Source: Nitrospiraceae bacterium (GTDB lineage Bacteria > Nitrospirota > Thermodesulfovibrionia > UBA6902). Taken from it: a DNA stretch of 33,537 bases. The notes beneath the pieces were generated by a model that was given only the letters and a program-made list of their open reading frames with translations, was not told the origin of the DNA and made no database searches. This document shows positions 17,753 to 26,641 of this stretch, one piece after another (positions within the stretch are counted from its first letter, which is position 1; every line of letters begins with the position of its first letter). Both the position numbers and the translations under genes were made by a program. The stretch is from NCBI GenBank assembly GCA_003599025.1, contig QZIL01000113.1, positions 1 to 33,537 of the forward strand, read 5' to 3'.

Positions 17753-19531
17753 CTATATGGTTTTAAGGTGTCCAGTACCTTTTTTCAGTATTAAGTCGCC
17801 TATCCCTTCTCCCCGGGCTTCTGCCAGAAGAAGCCTGGATATTTCTTCTGGAGGCACGGGAGGGCTGAACAGGTATCCCTGTACCTCGTTGCATCCCTGC
17901 CTGCATAAAAATTCGAGCTGGTCTGCTGACTCAACGCCTTCTGCGACTACCTTTAATCTCAGGCTGTGGGCCATTGAGATAATCGCGGTTACAATAGCAG
18001 CGTTATCAGTATCAGTGCTGATTTCCTTAACAAAGGAGCGGTCGATTTTTATTGAATGGATGGGGAAGCTCTTGAGATAACTCAGCGACGAATAGCCTGT
18101 GCCGAAATCGTCTATGACGAGCAGCAGTCCCATTTCAGTCAATTTGTGAAGTGAGGCAAAGGAGGTCTTTGTGTTTTGCATGACCGTACTTTCAGTAATT
18201 TCGAGTGACAGGTCCCGGGGGCTTATTCCCGATTCACTCAGTATTCCGGACAAATTATTTATGAAATTCTTCTGCTGGAACTGCTGGCTTGAAAGATTTA
18301 CAGACACCGGGAGAGGTTTGTTGCCTTCTGCCCGCCAGGCATTGCTCTGGGCACAGGCTGTTTTAAGCACCCACTCGCTTATGGGCAGTATCAGGCCCGT
18401 TTCTTCAGCCAGAGGTATAAACTCAGATGGCGGTACTATTCCCCCGTCCGGGTGTTTCCAGCGAATTAGTGCTTCCATGCCCGTTATAGATCCGGTATTA
18501 AGGTCAATCAACGGCTGATAGTACAGGAGGAATTCATCTCTTTCAAGAGCTTTGCGCAGGTCATTCTCAAGGGTAAGCCTTTCGAAGGCAGCAGCGTTCA
18601 TATATTGTTTGTAATACTGGTAGTTGTTCCTGCCGTGTTCTTTTGCATGGTACATCGCGGCATCGGCGTTTTTAAGGAGGCTCTCCATCTCTTCGCCGTC
18701 TACCGGATATATGGCTATTCCTATGCTGGAAGTAATGAAAATTTCATAGCCGTCCACATTGAACGGCATTGAAATGCTTTCTTTTATCCGATTTGCCACC
18801 CTGGCTGCATCCTGTGTTTCACTTATTACATTTAGAAGGACGGTAAATTCATCTCCGCCCAGTCTGGCAAAAAGGTCCGGGGCCTCCCTGGTAACTGAAT
18901 CGCATTTTCGCATTATCGAGGAGAGGCGACCTGCTACTTCTTTCAGGAGACGGTCTCCGAGGATATGGCCGAAGGTGTCGTTTATGCGTTTAAAATTATC
19001 GATGTCCAGAAATAATACTGCGCTCATGTGATTATGCCTTTCCGCATTGGCAAGTGCCAGCCTTAGGCGGTCCTGAAAAAGTACGCGATTAGGAAGGTTA
19101 GTGAGGCTGTCATAAAAGGCCATGTGGTAAATGCGTTCCTCGGTCAGTTTCTGCCTGATGGCATAGCGGATGGAGCGCTCGAGTAACGGGGCGCTTATCT
19201 CGCCCTTGACAAGGTAGTCGGCTGCGCCGGCGTTCATGGCCTTCAGGTCTGTTTCATGGTCCCCCTCACCAGTCAATAATATGAATGGCGCCCGGCAGCC
19301 ATTGCATGAGGCCTTATAAAGAAGGTCCAGGCCGGTGCGTTCGCCAAGCCGGTAATCGACAATATATACATCATACTTGTTTTCACAGATTATGCCGAGG
19401 GCCTGATCATATGATGATATCCAGTGAAGGGTATGTTTGAGGCCACTGGCCTCAGAAAGCAGATCGCGCGTAACTACATAGTCATCTTCATCGTCATCAA
19501 TAAGCAGTATTCTTATATATGTGTCATTCAT
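17753..19531 (-). CDS. REC-GGDEF-EAL c-di-GMP turnover protein
   Basis: 592 residues: receiver (about 5-125; phospho-acceptor in YIVDYRLGERTG, LTGEGDHETD, YLVKGE), GGDEF domain (about 150-310; LFLDIDNFKRIND, intact GGDEF in ARLGGDEF) and EAL domain (about 325-575; MEALIRW, SLEITES, IDDFGTGYSS, KIDRSFV, VAEGVE). Metal-binding and catalytic signatures are intact in both, so it could make or break c-di-GMP. An extra stretch of about 8 residues lies between the RKCD inhibitory-site-like motif and GGDEF, a variant seen in part of the family. The start overlaps the kinase stop. The 64-base gap to the receiver gene downstream keeps them in one transcription unit. Confidence 0.94.
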   Translation of the reverse strand: MNDTYIRILLIDDDEDDYVVTRDLLSEASGLKHTLHWISSYDQALGIICENKYDVYIVDYRLGERTGLDLLYKASCNGCRAPFILLTGEGDHETDLKAMNAGAADYLVKGEISAPLLERSIRYAIRQKLTEERIYHMAFYDSLTNLPNRVLFQDRLRLALANAERHNHMSAVLFLDIDNFKRINDTFGHILGDRLLKEVAGRLSSIMRKCDSVTREAPDLFARLGGDEFTVLLNVISETQDAARVANRIKESISMPFNVDGYEIFITSSIGIAIYPVDGEEMESLLKNADAAMYHAKEHGRNNYQYYKQYMNAAAFERLTLENDLRKALERDEFLLYYQPLIDLNTGSITGMEALIRWKHPDGGIVPPSEFIPLAEETGLILPISEWVLKTACAQSNAWRAEGNKPLPVSVNLSSQQFQQKNFINNLSGILSESGISPRDLSLEITESTVMQNTKTSFASLHKLTEMGLLLVIDDFGTGYSSLSYLKSFPIHSIKIDRSFVKEISTDTDNAAIVTAIISMAHSLRLKVVAEGVESADQLEFLCRQGCNEVQGYLFSPPVPPEEISRLLLAEARGEGIGDLILKKGTGHLKTI

Positions 19532-20984
19532 TTGCAGTTGCTATCTCCACGTTCTGTACTGAGTCAGGTACTGTGAAGATAAACCTGGCGCCATGTCCAG
19601 AATTGCTCTTTGCCGTGATATGTCCGCCGTGTCGCATTATGATCTTACGGCAGATCGAAAGGCCTATACCCGAACCCTCATATTCATTCCTCCCGTGAAG
19701 TCTCTGAAAAACACCGAATATCCTGTCAGCATACTGTTCGTCAAATCCTATGCCGTTGTCTTCAATGGTTATCTCATGACATGTTTTGCCGTTCCCGTTG
19801 ATGCTGACAGGTCTGCAGGATATCTTTACGAGCGGGGGCTCTCCATTTTTACTGAATTTCAGTGCATTGCTGATGAGATTCTGGAACAGCTGTCTCATCT
19901 GAAGCGGGTCTGCATTTACCACTGGCAGTTTATCAGCCTCCACCACATGTCCTCCCTTTTCAATTATGCTGAACTCAAGATCTGATAATACCTCCTGTTT
20001 CACTTCTGACAGGTCTACCTGCTCAAATGGCCGGGCCTTGGTCGTTACGCGCGAGTACATAAGCAGGCTCTGTATCAGATACTGCATCCGGGCAGCTGCA
20101 TTACGCATCCTTCTGAGATAATCACGCCCCTGGTCATCAAGAACGTTCATGTATTTAGAATCGAGACGGTCCCCGAAGGCCAGGATTTTTCTCAGTGGCT
20201 CCTGCAGGTCATGAGAGGCGATATGCGCAAAGTCCTGGAGCTCATGGTTGCTGTGCTCCAGCTTTATCACCATGGACTGCAGCTCTTCTTCCTGCCTTTT
20301 ACGTTCGGTTATGTCCTTGGCAACAATGACGAGATCATATCCTGTGCCGTCTTTATTTGTGAGTATTGATCCGGAAATAATGACTGGTATCTGTTTGCGG
20401 GATTTAGTGACATACGTCGAAACCAGATTGTCAAAACCCTGATTGTGAGTCAACTGGTAACGTATCTTTCTTATGTCGCCCTCGCCGATTGTCTCCCCAA
20501 ACATGACCCCCGCATTCTTCCCGATGACTTCTTCCTTTTTACACTCGAGCAGGACAAAAGTAGCGGGATTGGCTGTAGTTATTTTGCCCTGTTCGTTAAT
20601 AATAGTTATGGAATCTCCTATGGACTGGAACACATTTTCTACATAGTCCCTCGAAATAAGCGTAGTTGACAGGCTTTCCGTCATTTCATTGAAGGCCTCA
20701 ACAAGGGTGATAATCTCTGCATCTTTAGCATCCGCATCTCTTATCTGGGAGAGTTTTCCCTGCGCGACAGACTTTGATGCGGCTGCCAGCCTGGCCAGCG
20801 GGGAGGTTATCTTTGATGCGAGTGTATTGGCTCCCCATATGGTAAAAAACAGTATAACAGCGCTTACCAGAAAGGCATTGTCCTGCAGAACAGCATAATG
20901 GCCGGACAGTCCGGCCGTTATTGCAGCGACTCCGGCAACGATCAGATGAGATGTGAGCACTTTGCTTTTTAGTGATTTAAACAT
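19524..20984 (-). CDS. phytochrome-type membrane histidine kinase (HAMP-PAS-HisKA-HATPase)
   Basis: 486 residues. Two helices sit near the N-terminus (about 10-30 and 33-52) with almost no external loop, so it senses inside the membrane or cytoplasm. HAMP (about 55-105) and PAS (about 112-230) follow, then HisKA of the bacteriophytochrome class (DFAHIASHDLQEPLRKI, phospho-histidine in SHD) and HATPase_c (NLISNALKF, EDNGIGFD, GSGIGLSICRKI). This kinase class pairs with Rcp1-like receivers, matching the gene at 17216. No chromophore domain is present. It overlaps the REC-GGDEF-EAL gene and heads the first of two paralogous modules. Confidence 0.92.
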   Translation of the reverse strand: MFKSLKSKVLTSHLIVAGVAAITAGLSGHYAVLQDNAFLVSAVILFFTIWGANTLASKITSPLARLAAASKSVAQGKLSQIRDADAKDAEIITLVEAFNEMTESLSTTLISRDYVENVFQSIGDSITIINEQGKITTANPATFVLLECKKEEVIGKNAGVMFGETIGEGDIRKIRYQLTHNQGFDNLVSTYVTKSRKQIPVIISGSILTNKDGTGYDLVIVAKDITERKRQEEELQSMVIKLEHSNHELQDFAHIASHDLQEPLRKILAFGDRLDSKYMNVLDDQGRDYLRRMRNAAARMQYLIQSLLMYSRVTTKARPFEQVDLSEVKQEVLSDLEFSIIEKGGHVVEADKLPVVNADPLQMRQLFQNLISNALKFSKNGEPPLVKISCRPVSINGNGKTCHEITIEDNGIGFDEQYADRIFGVFQRLHGRNEYEGSGIGLSICRKIIMRHGGHITAKSNSGHGARFIFTVPDSVQNVEIATANE

Positions 20985-20999
20985 ATGACCCTGTATACG

Positions 21000-21242
21000 T
21001 TATGTCCCGAGAAGTTTTTCATACACATAATAAGTTATCTCACCGTTAAACTTGTTTATTGCGTAGTCCCCTGAGCCTGGCATCCCCACATTAATAAATA
21101 AGCCAATTTTTTTGGCTTCATGCGTACTGCAGATTGGCGCCAGGCTGTTCCCCCTCTTTTTTGAAGAGTGCTTATTACTATCGGCAGGGGAAGAGAAATC
21201 TTTAGAGTGGTCAATTAAGGCAGGGGTACTATAATCCTTCAT
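21000..21242 (-). CDS. small hypothetical protein (80 aa)
   Basis: Lies between the PilZ gene (29 bases upstream) and the kinase gene (15 bases downstream) on the same strand, with no other gene in that gap. It has a polar, serine/lysine-rich first half and an ordered-looking end (GDYAINKFNGEITYYVYEKL). There is no ribosome site before the ATG, no signal peptide and no family I recognise. Its position inside a run of closely packed genes favours it being real, but it could be chance. Confidence 0.4.
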   Translation of the reverse strand: MKDYSTPALIDHSKDFSSPADSNKHSSKKRGNSLAPICSTHEAKKIGLFINVGMPGSGDYAINKFNGEITYYVYEKLLGT

Positions 21243-21271
21243 GGATTCAGCTGAAAGCAGACTATCTCACG

Positions 21272-21616
21272 TCACCTGAAGCGGCTGATCCACTTAGTAT
21301 ATTGGGATGGCGGCTCCAGGATGTACAGGCCGAGTATCAGGGTCGGAGCATCATCCCTGGGTCTCAGATACCACCTGATTTCACAAGGCAGGTCAACGGG
21401 ATCACCTGACGGCAGGTCAAAGACAAGGTGGATAATCCTGTCGGGAGTAAACTGCTCGTCTGTTTTAATGAAGGTTGTGATGGTTGATGATAGACCCTCC
21501 TCTGATACATTGCCAATAACTCCTGCGTAGGTTTTCTCTCCAATAATGACTTTAGCGTGTAAGGTTATAACAAAGCGCTTGTGCCGCCTCTTGCCTGATG
21601 AATTACCGCTTTTCAT
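21272..21616 (-). CDS. PilZ domain c-di-GMP receptor
   Basis: 114 residues, essentially one PilZ domain. The first binding motif is RRHKRF (about 11-16) and the second is GNVSEEGL (about 36-43), matching RxxxR and (D/N)xSxxG. A beta-barrel pattern and EIRWYL follow. Single PilZ proteins bind c-di-GMP and act on a partner. The ATG overlaps the end of the REC-GGDEF-EAL gene at 21603, so enzyme and receptor are made together. Confidence 0.9.
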   Translation of the reverse strand: MKSGNSSGKRRHKRFVITLHAKVIIGEKTYAGVIGNVSEEGLSSTITTFIKTDEQFTPDRIIHLVFDLPSGDPVDLPCEIRWYLRPRDDAPTLILGLYILEPPSQYTKWISRFR

Positions 21617-23363
21617 TTTTCCTGATCATATTGTCCCAGATCTCAAGAAATTCGTGGACATGTACTGCTGGAAGAGGCCGGCACAGAAGGTAACCCTGCA
21701 TTTCATCACACTCCATATCCTGAAGCAATCTTAACTGCTCCTCGGTCTCTACCCCCTCGGCCACAACTTTCAGTTCAAGTGTATGGGCCATCGCAATTAT
21801 TGCCTTGACGATTGTTGCATCTCTGCGGCTGTTGGTTATATCCTTTATGAACGACCGGTCGATCTTGATAATATCGAGAGGGAAACGCTTCAGGTAATTA
21901 AATGAAGAATACCCTGTACCAAAATCATCCATTGAAAGCTTCACTCCCATGTCTCTCAGCTTGTGCAGGAGGGCGATTGTTGCGTCCGCGTTTTTCATGA
22001 TCGCGCTTTCGGTAATCTCCAGCTCAAGAAAAGAGGGATCAAGGCCGGTGTCTTCCAGTATTTTTTCCATTATGCTTGCCAGGTTCCCCTGGCTGAACTG
22101 ATGTCCTGAGATGTTTAATGAAACAGAGACAGGGGCATGAACAGGGCTTTTCCCATGCCATATTTTTTTCTGTCTGCATGCTGTCTTAAGTACCCATTCT
22201 CCTATCGGGACGATAAGGCCGGTATCTTCTGCAAGAGGTATAAAGCGGGTCGGGGAGATCGTTCCGTGCACAGGGTGCTCCCACCGGACAAGCGCCTCAG
22301 TGCCGACAATCGTCCCATTACTGATATTTATTCTCGGCTGATATAAAAGAGACAGCTCATTGCCGGTGATCGCCCTCCTGAGATCGTTTTCCATGGTAAG
22401 TCTCTCAAGAGCGGTCTCATTCATTGAGTACTTGTAAAACTGGAAATGGTTCTTGCCGTTTTCCTTTGCGTGGTACATTGCAGTATCGGCATTCTTTATA
22501 AGGGTGTCCATGTCCTCGCCGTCAGCCGGATGTATGGCTATTCCTATGCTGGCTGATATGAACACCTCGTGACCGTCAAGATTGAATGGACTGTTGAGGG
22601 AGTTCAGGATACGCTGTGCGACCTTTGCCGCGTCCTGCATGGAATAGATCTCGGTCAGCAGAACTGTAAATTCATCACCCCCCAGGCGGGCCACAGTGCT
22701 TGCCAGTGCCCTGGCTTTCTGGCGGGCGATAGTATCTGCGGAGCGGACAAAGCAGTTCAGCCGATCTGCGACGCCCTTAAGCAGAAGGTCGCCGATACGG
22801 TGATCAAGTGTATCATTTATCTTTTTGAAATTATCAAGATCTATAAACAGCAGGGCACAGTTGTCCTTGTACCGGTTTGAGTGCGTAAGAGCCTGACTGA
22901 GCCGGTCAAGAAAAAGGGAACGGTTGGGCAGATTGGTCAGGCCATCGTAATAGGCCATATGGACGATTCTTTCTTCCGTACGCTTGCGCTCGATTGCGTA
23001 GCGTACTGATCTCTCGAGCAGATGAGACGTTATTCCTGTCTTGCTCAGATAGTCCGCAGCGCCACCCTTAATAGCTTCAATATCTATGCCGCTGTCGCCC
23101 TGACCGGTCAATAAAATAATCGGTGCTTTGCATCCTGCACTGACTGCCTCCCGCAGCAGGTCCAGTCCGGTATATTCACCAAGCCGGTAATCAAACAGAC
23201 AGATATCGTGTTCGGTCCGGCCGATCACTTTCAGAGCTTCTGCGTAGGATGATACCCATTGCAGATCATATGACGGATTGATCTCTGCGAAGAGGTCCCT
23301 GGTCAGGAAGTAATCATCCTCGTCATCATCTACAAGCAGTACTTTTATCCGTTCGCTGTTCAT
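21603..23363 (-). CDS. REC-GGDEF-EAL c-di-GMP turnover protein (second copy)
   Basis: 586 residues with the same architecture as 17753-19531: receiver (phospho-acceptor in CLFDYRLGEYTG), GGDEF (LFIDLDNFKKIND, ARLGGDEF) and EAL (TEALVRW, ELEITES, MDDFGTGYSS, KIDRSFI, VAEGVE). All signatures are intact. Between the RSAD inhibitory-site motif and LGGDEF there are about 12 extra residues (QKARALASTVAR), longer than in the sister protein. It lies 3 bases after the receiver gene at 23367 and overlaps PilZ. It is probably phosphorylated by the kinase at 23812. Confidence 0.94.
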   Translation of the reverse strand: MNSERIKVLLVDDDEDDYFLTRDLFAEINPSYDLQWVSSYAEALKVIGRTEHDICLFDYRLGEYTGLDLLREAVSAGCKAPIILLTGQGDSGIDIEAIKGGAADYLSKTGITSHLLERSVRYAIERKRTEERIVHMAYYDGLTNLPNRSLFLDRLSQALTHSNRYKDNCALLFIDLDNFKKINDTLDHRIGDLLLKGVADRLNCFVRSADTIARQKARALASTVARLGGDEFTVLLTEIYSMQDAAKVAQRILNSLNSPFNLDGHEVFISASIGIAIHPADGEDMDTLIKNADTAMYHAKENGKNHFQFYKYSMNETALERLTMENDLRRAITGNELSLLYQPRINISNGTIVGTEALVRWEHPVHGTISPTRFIPLAEDTGLIVPIGEWVLKTACRQKKIWHGKSPVHAPVSVSLNISGHQFSQGNLASIMEKILEDTGLDPSFLELEITESAIMKNADATIALLHKLRDMGVKLSMDDFGTGYSSFNYLKRFPLDIIKIDRSFIKDITNSRRDATIVKAIIAMAHTLELKVVAEGVETEEQLRLLQDMECDEMQGYLLCRPLPAVHVHEFLEIWDNMIRKNEKR

Positions 23364-23366
23364 ATG

Positions 23367-23822
23367 TTATTTAGTGTTTTCCGGCAGTCTAACGATCTGA
23401 AACCAGTACTGTGCAAGCGTGCCTATCACAAAGACCATGCCTTCGAATGAGACAGGTTTTGTGATAAAGGAGTTGACTCCGAGATCGTAGCTGCGATATA
23501 TGTCTTCTTCAGCCTTGGAAGTTGTGAGCACTACAATCGGTATCTGTTTCAGTTCCGGGTCTGCCTTGATCTCACTGAGCGCTTCCCGGCCATCTTTCTT
23601 CGGCATGTTCAGGTCAAGAAGGATCAGGCCCGGACGCGGTGAGTCCTCGGGATTACTGTATGCGCCTCGCCGGTAGAGATAGTCCAGAAGCTCTTCACCG
23701 TCCTCAACGAAACGCAGCTCATTTGCCAGCCTGGCCTCTTCAAAGGCCTCCTTTGTCATCAGACGGTCATCTTCATCATCATCAGCCATAAGTATTAGTA
23801 TGGATTTAGATTTATGAGACAT
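23367..23822 (-). CDS. Rcp1-like single-domain response regulator (second copy)
   Basis: 151 residues, a stand-alone receiver: MADDDEDDRLM, phospho-acceptor in LILLDLNMPKKDG, VLTTSKAEED, ITKPVSFEG. It is very similar to the receiver at 17216-17689. The ATG overlaps the kinase stop and has a GGAG site. Here the receiver sits directly after its kinase, whereas in the first module it comes last. Confidence 0.94.
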   Translation of the reverse strand: MSHKSKSILILMADDDEDDRLMTKEAFEEARLANELRFVEDGEELLDYLYRRGAYSNPEDSPRPGLILLDLNMPKKDGREALSEIKADPELKQIPIVVLTTSKAEEDIYRSYDLGVNSFITKPVSFEGMVFVIGTLAQYWFQIVRLPENTK

Positions 23823-25212
23823 TACTTTCTCCTTCCCTGTGTTCTGCAGGCAGTGTAATAATAAACTTCGCCCCCTTGCCGGGGGTGCTTTTTACGTTAA
23901 TACTGCCGCCGTGGCGTTCAACAATGCGGCGGCATACGGACAGTCCAATGCCCGAACCTTCGTACTCCTGTCTTCCATGAAGCCTCTGAAATACACCGAA
24001 GATGCGCTCAGTGTACTTTCCATCGAATCCTATGCCGTTGTCCTCTATTGATATGTGGCAGAGATTGCCACTGGCGGGATGCCCACCATTTGTACTGCTG
24101 GAGGTGACCCTTACAAAAGGGTGTTCGTCTTCTCTGTGGAACTTCAGGGCATTGGCAATCAGGTTTTGCAGTAACTGTCTCATCTGAAGGGGGTCGGCCT
24201 GTATGATGGGCAATTCACCGATTTCTACTTTACCGCCTGAATTGTGGATGCGCAGTTCAAGGTCTGACAGAACCTCATGGGCTACTGCTGAGAGGTCAAC
24301 CGCTTCAAATGCCCGGGCCTTTGATGTTACCCTGGAATAGGCCAGCAGTCCTTCGATGAGATTTTGCATTCTATGCGCTGCGTTCTGCATTCTCTTCATA
24401 TAATCCAATCCGGTTTCATCAAGGACAGAGGCGTACCTGGTTTTCAGTCTCTCACTGAATGCAGTGATCTTTCTGAGAGGCTCCTGAAGATCATGAGATG
24501 CTATATGTGCGAAATCCTGCAACTCCCTGTTGGTATTTTGCAGCCTGTCGGAATAGGTTTTCAGGTCCTCCTCGATTTTTTTCTGCCGGGTCATGGTCTT
24601 GTCTAACTGCATAAGTATCATTATGCTCAGTATGAACCCGCCGACAGTCATGACAACAAGCATGACGGATGCCTTAAATATGGCCTTATGCAGAGCGTCA
24701 TTTTTGCCTGTTACGTCATAATATATTTCAAAGGCCCCCATAAACCTGCCTTCAGACATAATAGGCACATACGCCTCTATGACATCAGCAATAACATTCT
24801 GTCCTTCAAGGGATATGGTGTCTTTTTCTACTAATTTGGTATAAGGCCTGCCATTTGCAACAATGTTATGAAAATATTCCTTCTTGTTGACTGTGCTGAT
24901 ATCCATCCTGTTTAGTGAATACAATATCTCTCCATCAGGAGAGAATATTTTCAGGTTTATCAGGTGAAGGTTTTTAATATGCTCATTGATGCTGTGTTCA
25001 ATTACAGCTACGTCATCTGCTTTAACAGGTTTGTTCTCAGTGAAATACATGTCTGACAGATGGTTTCCGATCCGGACAGCCTCATCTTCAACATTTCTAA
25101 TAAAAAGTTCTTCAAAATGAGGCAGGACAAAATAAATATTCGCAACGTTGGATACTATTCCAAGAATTAAGAAGATGAAAAATAAATATCTCAGTATTTT
25201 ATTCTTAAACAT
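23812..25212 (-). CDS. membrane histidine kinase with extracytoplasmic Cache-like sensor
   Basis: 466 residues: helix at about 7-28, external domain (about 30-175; LKIFSPDGEILYSLN, GAFEIYYDVT, Cache-like), second helix at about 178-200, short coiled coil, HisKA of the phytochrome class (DFAHIASHDLQEPLRKI) and HATPase_c (NLIANALKF, EDNGIGFD, GSGIGLSVCRRI). The kinase core is closely related to 19524-20984 but the sensor differs, so the two modules probably respond to different cues through similar outputs. It is preceded by a sigma28-like promoter at 25278-25303. Confidence 0.92.
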   Translation of the reverse strand: MFKNKILRYLFFIFLILGIVSNVANIYFVLPHFEELFIRNVEDEAVRIGNHLSDMYFTENKPVKADDVAVIEHSINEHIKNLHLINLKIFSPDGEILYSLNRMDISTVNKKEYFHNIVANGRPYTKLVEKDTISLEGQNVIADVIEAYVPIMSEGRFMGAFEIYYDVTGKNDALHKAIFKASVMLVVMTVGGFILSIMILMQLDKTMTRQKKIEEDLKTYSDRLQNTNRELQDFAHIASHDLQEPLRKITAFSERLKTRYASVLDETGLDYMKRMQNAAHRMQNLIEGLLAYSRVTSKARAFEAVDLSAVAHEVLSDLELRIHNSGGKVEIGELPIIQADPLQMRQLLQNLIANALKFHREDEHPFVRVTSSSTNGGHPASGNLCHISIEDNGIGFDGKYTERIFGVFQRLHGRQEYEGSGIGLSVCRRIVERHGGSINVKSTPGKGAKFIITLPAEHREGESNVS

Positions 25213-25277
25213 AACAGTCCGTTAACCAGGCTGAATTCTTCGGGTATCATCGCACACCCGTATTGTTTTTTTATTTA

Positions 25278-25303
25278 TATCGGATATGTCGTTGAACTAC
25301 TTA
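25278..25303 (-). promoter_or_regulatory. sigma28 (FliA)-like promoter upstream of the Cache-kinase module
   Basis: The minus strand shows TAAG, a 16-base spacer and CCGATA, in the same extended context (TTAAG-N13-TATCCGATATAAAT) as 17098-17123. CGTATT sits 8 bases further down in both, read on the plus strand as CGTATT-N8-ATTTATATCGGATA. It lies about 65 bases before the kinase start. Confidence 0.55.
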
Positions 25304-25433
25304 AGTTATTTCATTAAGGGAAAAGACGTGCTGTGATTTTTATATTCAATCCTGCGAGACCATGTAACTTATTGAATAAATGATATTGTCAGGTATGACA
25401 AAGCAGAAACGGGAAAAGCAATTGTGACCGGGG

Positions 25434-26189
25434 TCAGCAAATAACGGATATGTTTTTATGTAATAAGCCTGCTCTGAGACGGGAGATGATATCGTCAATG
25501 AATCCCCTGTCGAGCCATTTTTCGAGCCTGTGTTTTTTGTACAACCATGCTGTTTTGCTGACATAATTCATGCTGTCAATGAGGACACTGTCTGTGTAAG
25601 GGCCTATCTTTCTTGCGAGTGACTCAGTGTCCATGGGAAGCAGGGGGCCGATAAATACATATGTGCTAATTCCTGCCTGGTGCAGTTTCTTTAATGCGTC
25701 TATGCGGGCCTGGACCGGTGGGGCATAGGGCTCAAAGATATTTCTCATACGGTCATCATCTGTTGTGATGGTCAGGCCAACTTCAGCATCTTCAAATTTG
25801 GAAATAATATCCATGTCCCGCAGAACGAGCGGAGATTTTGTAAGGATGCTGACAGGGAAGTTATAGAAAGAAAGGATTTCGAGGCATTTTCGTGTTAATT
25901 CATACCTCGCTTCAACGGGTTGATATGCATCGGTTACAGAACTCACCATTACCGTGCCTTTTTCAGCACGCCTGAGCTGACGCTGCAAAATTTCCGGGGC
26001 ATTTACCTTAACATCAACAAAACTGCCCCACGGTTCCATATGGCCTGTAAACCTCTTCATGAAGGTCGCGTAGCAGTAGCGGCATGCATGGGCGCATCCC
26101 ACGTATGGATTGATGCAGTATTTCATGCCGGGGATGCCTGATTTGGTCAGGACCGATCTGCACGTTATTTCATTGACAGCAGGTTTCAT
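25434..26189 (-). CDS. radical SAM protein (SplB/Rv2578c-like)
   Basis: 251 residues. The [4Fe-4S]/SAM motif C32-x3-C36-x2-C39 lies in YVGCAHACRYCYA, followed by VSSVTDAYQPVEARYELTRKCLEIL and SILTKSPLVLRD, as in the radical SAM family related to spore photoproduct lyase. The substrate is unknown. It is somewhat short, ending shortly after WLDRGFIDDII. There is no clear ribosome site before the ATG and no operon partner. Confidence 0.88.
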   Translation of the reverse strand: MKPAVNEITCRSVLTKSGIPGMKYCINPYVGCAHACRYCYATFMKRFTGHMEPWGSFVDVKVNAPEILQRQLRRAEKGTVMVSSVTDAYQPVEARYELTRKCLEILSFYNFPVSILTKSPLVLRDMDIISKFEDAEVGLTITTDDDRMRNIFEPYAPPVQARIDALKKLHQAGISTYVFIGPLLPMDTESLARKIGPYTDSVLIDSMNYVSKTAWLYKKHRLEKWLDRGFIDDIISRLRAGLLHKNISVIC

Positions 26190-26344
26190 TGCTTAAGTGT
26201 AACAAAAGGGTATTCGCAATAAATACCTCTGCCTGATGCGCGAACCTGTCAGGATTTCTTGACCCAAATAATGCGGATGTTGGAATTATAATCCGTTTAA
26301 TTCGTTCCTGTTGCGGAAACTATAAAATACTTACTTGGCTGGAT

Positions 26345-26418
26345 TGTCATTTCGACCAGCGGGAGAAATCTTTCGGTATTGCAACTGGTTAAGATTTCTC
26401 GCTTCGCTCGAAATGACA
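26345..26418. repeat. imperfect hairpin repeat (TGTCATTTCGA...TCGAAATGACA)
   Basis: Outer arms TGTCATTTCGA and TCGAAATGACA, plus inner AGAAATCTT/AAGATTTCT. It is of the type found as dispersed repeats in several phyla and lies within the MITE-like element. Confidence 0.75.
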
Positions 26419-26538
26419 TGTTAATATCAATTTATCACTTTCCGCAGCAGATACTAACTCGATATATTAATTATTATTGTGCATATGGCTTTGACTAAAT
26501 AAATGCATCCAAGCCTTGATTGAAAATGCGTTTAAGGA

Positions 26539-26560
26539 ACCTGCCTGCCGGCAGGCAGGT
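26539..26560. repeat. perfect 22-bp GC-rich palindrome
   Basis: ACCTGCCTGCC followed directly by its reverse complement GGCAGGCAGGT, in AT-rich surroundings inside the MITE-like element. Confidence 0.85.
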
Positions 26561-26613
26561 CGAAAAACAGATAATTTCCCAACATCCGCATTATGTTAAA
26601 TGCATTTTTCGGG

Positions 26614-26641
26614 TTGACTTGATATGTCCCTAATCTATAGA
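26614..26641 (+). promoter_or_regulatory. sigma70 promoter of the exonuclease gene
   Basis: TTGACT (26614-26619), a 16-base spacer and TATAGA (26636-26641). The predicted start of transcription lies a few bases before the GGAGG ribosome site (26656-26660). It is just outside the right end of the MITE-like element. Confidence 0.6.

Larger units (their letters stand above)
26268..26594. mobile_element. MITE-like element, 327 bp, 16-bp terminal inverted repeats
   Basis: ATAATGCGGATGTTGG (26268-26283) is repeated exactly, inverted, at 26579-26594, and similarity extends imperfectly inward (AATTAT). The ends carry TA, compatible with a TA target duplication. It has no ORF. Inside are a long imperfect hairpin (26345-26418) and a perfect 22-bp palindrome (26539-26560). 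Confidence 0.65.

Noticed and set aside
25346-25564. Minus-strand ORF of 72 codons overlapping the radical SAM gene end
   Set aside because: It is out of frame with the radical SAM gene, has low-complexity composition and no ribosome site.
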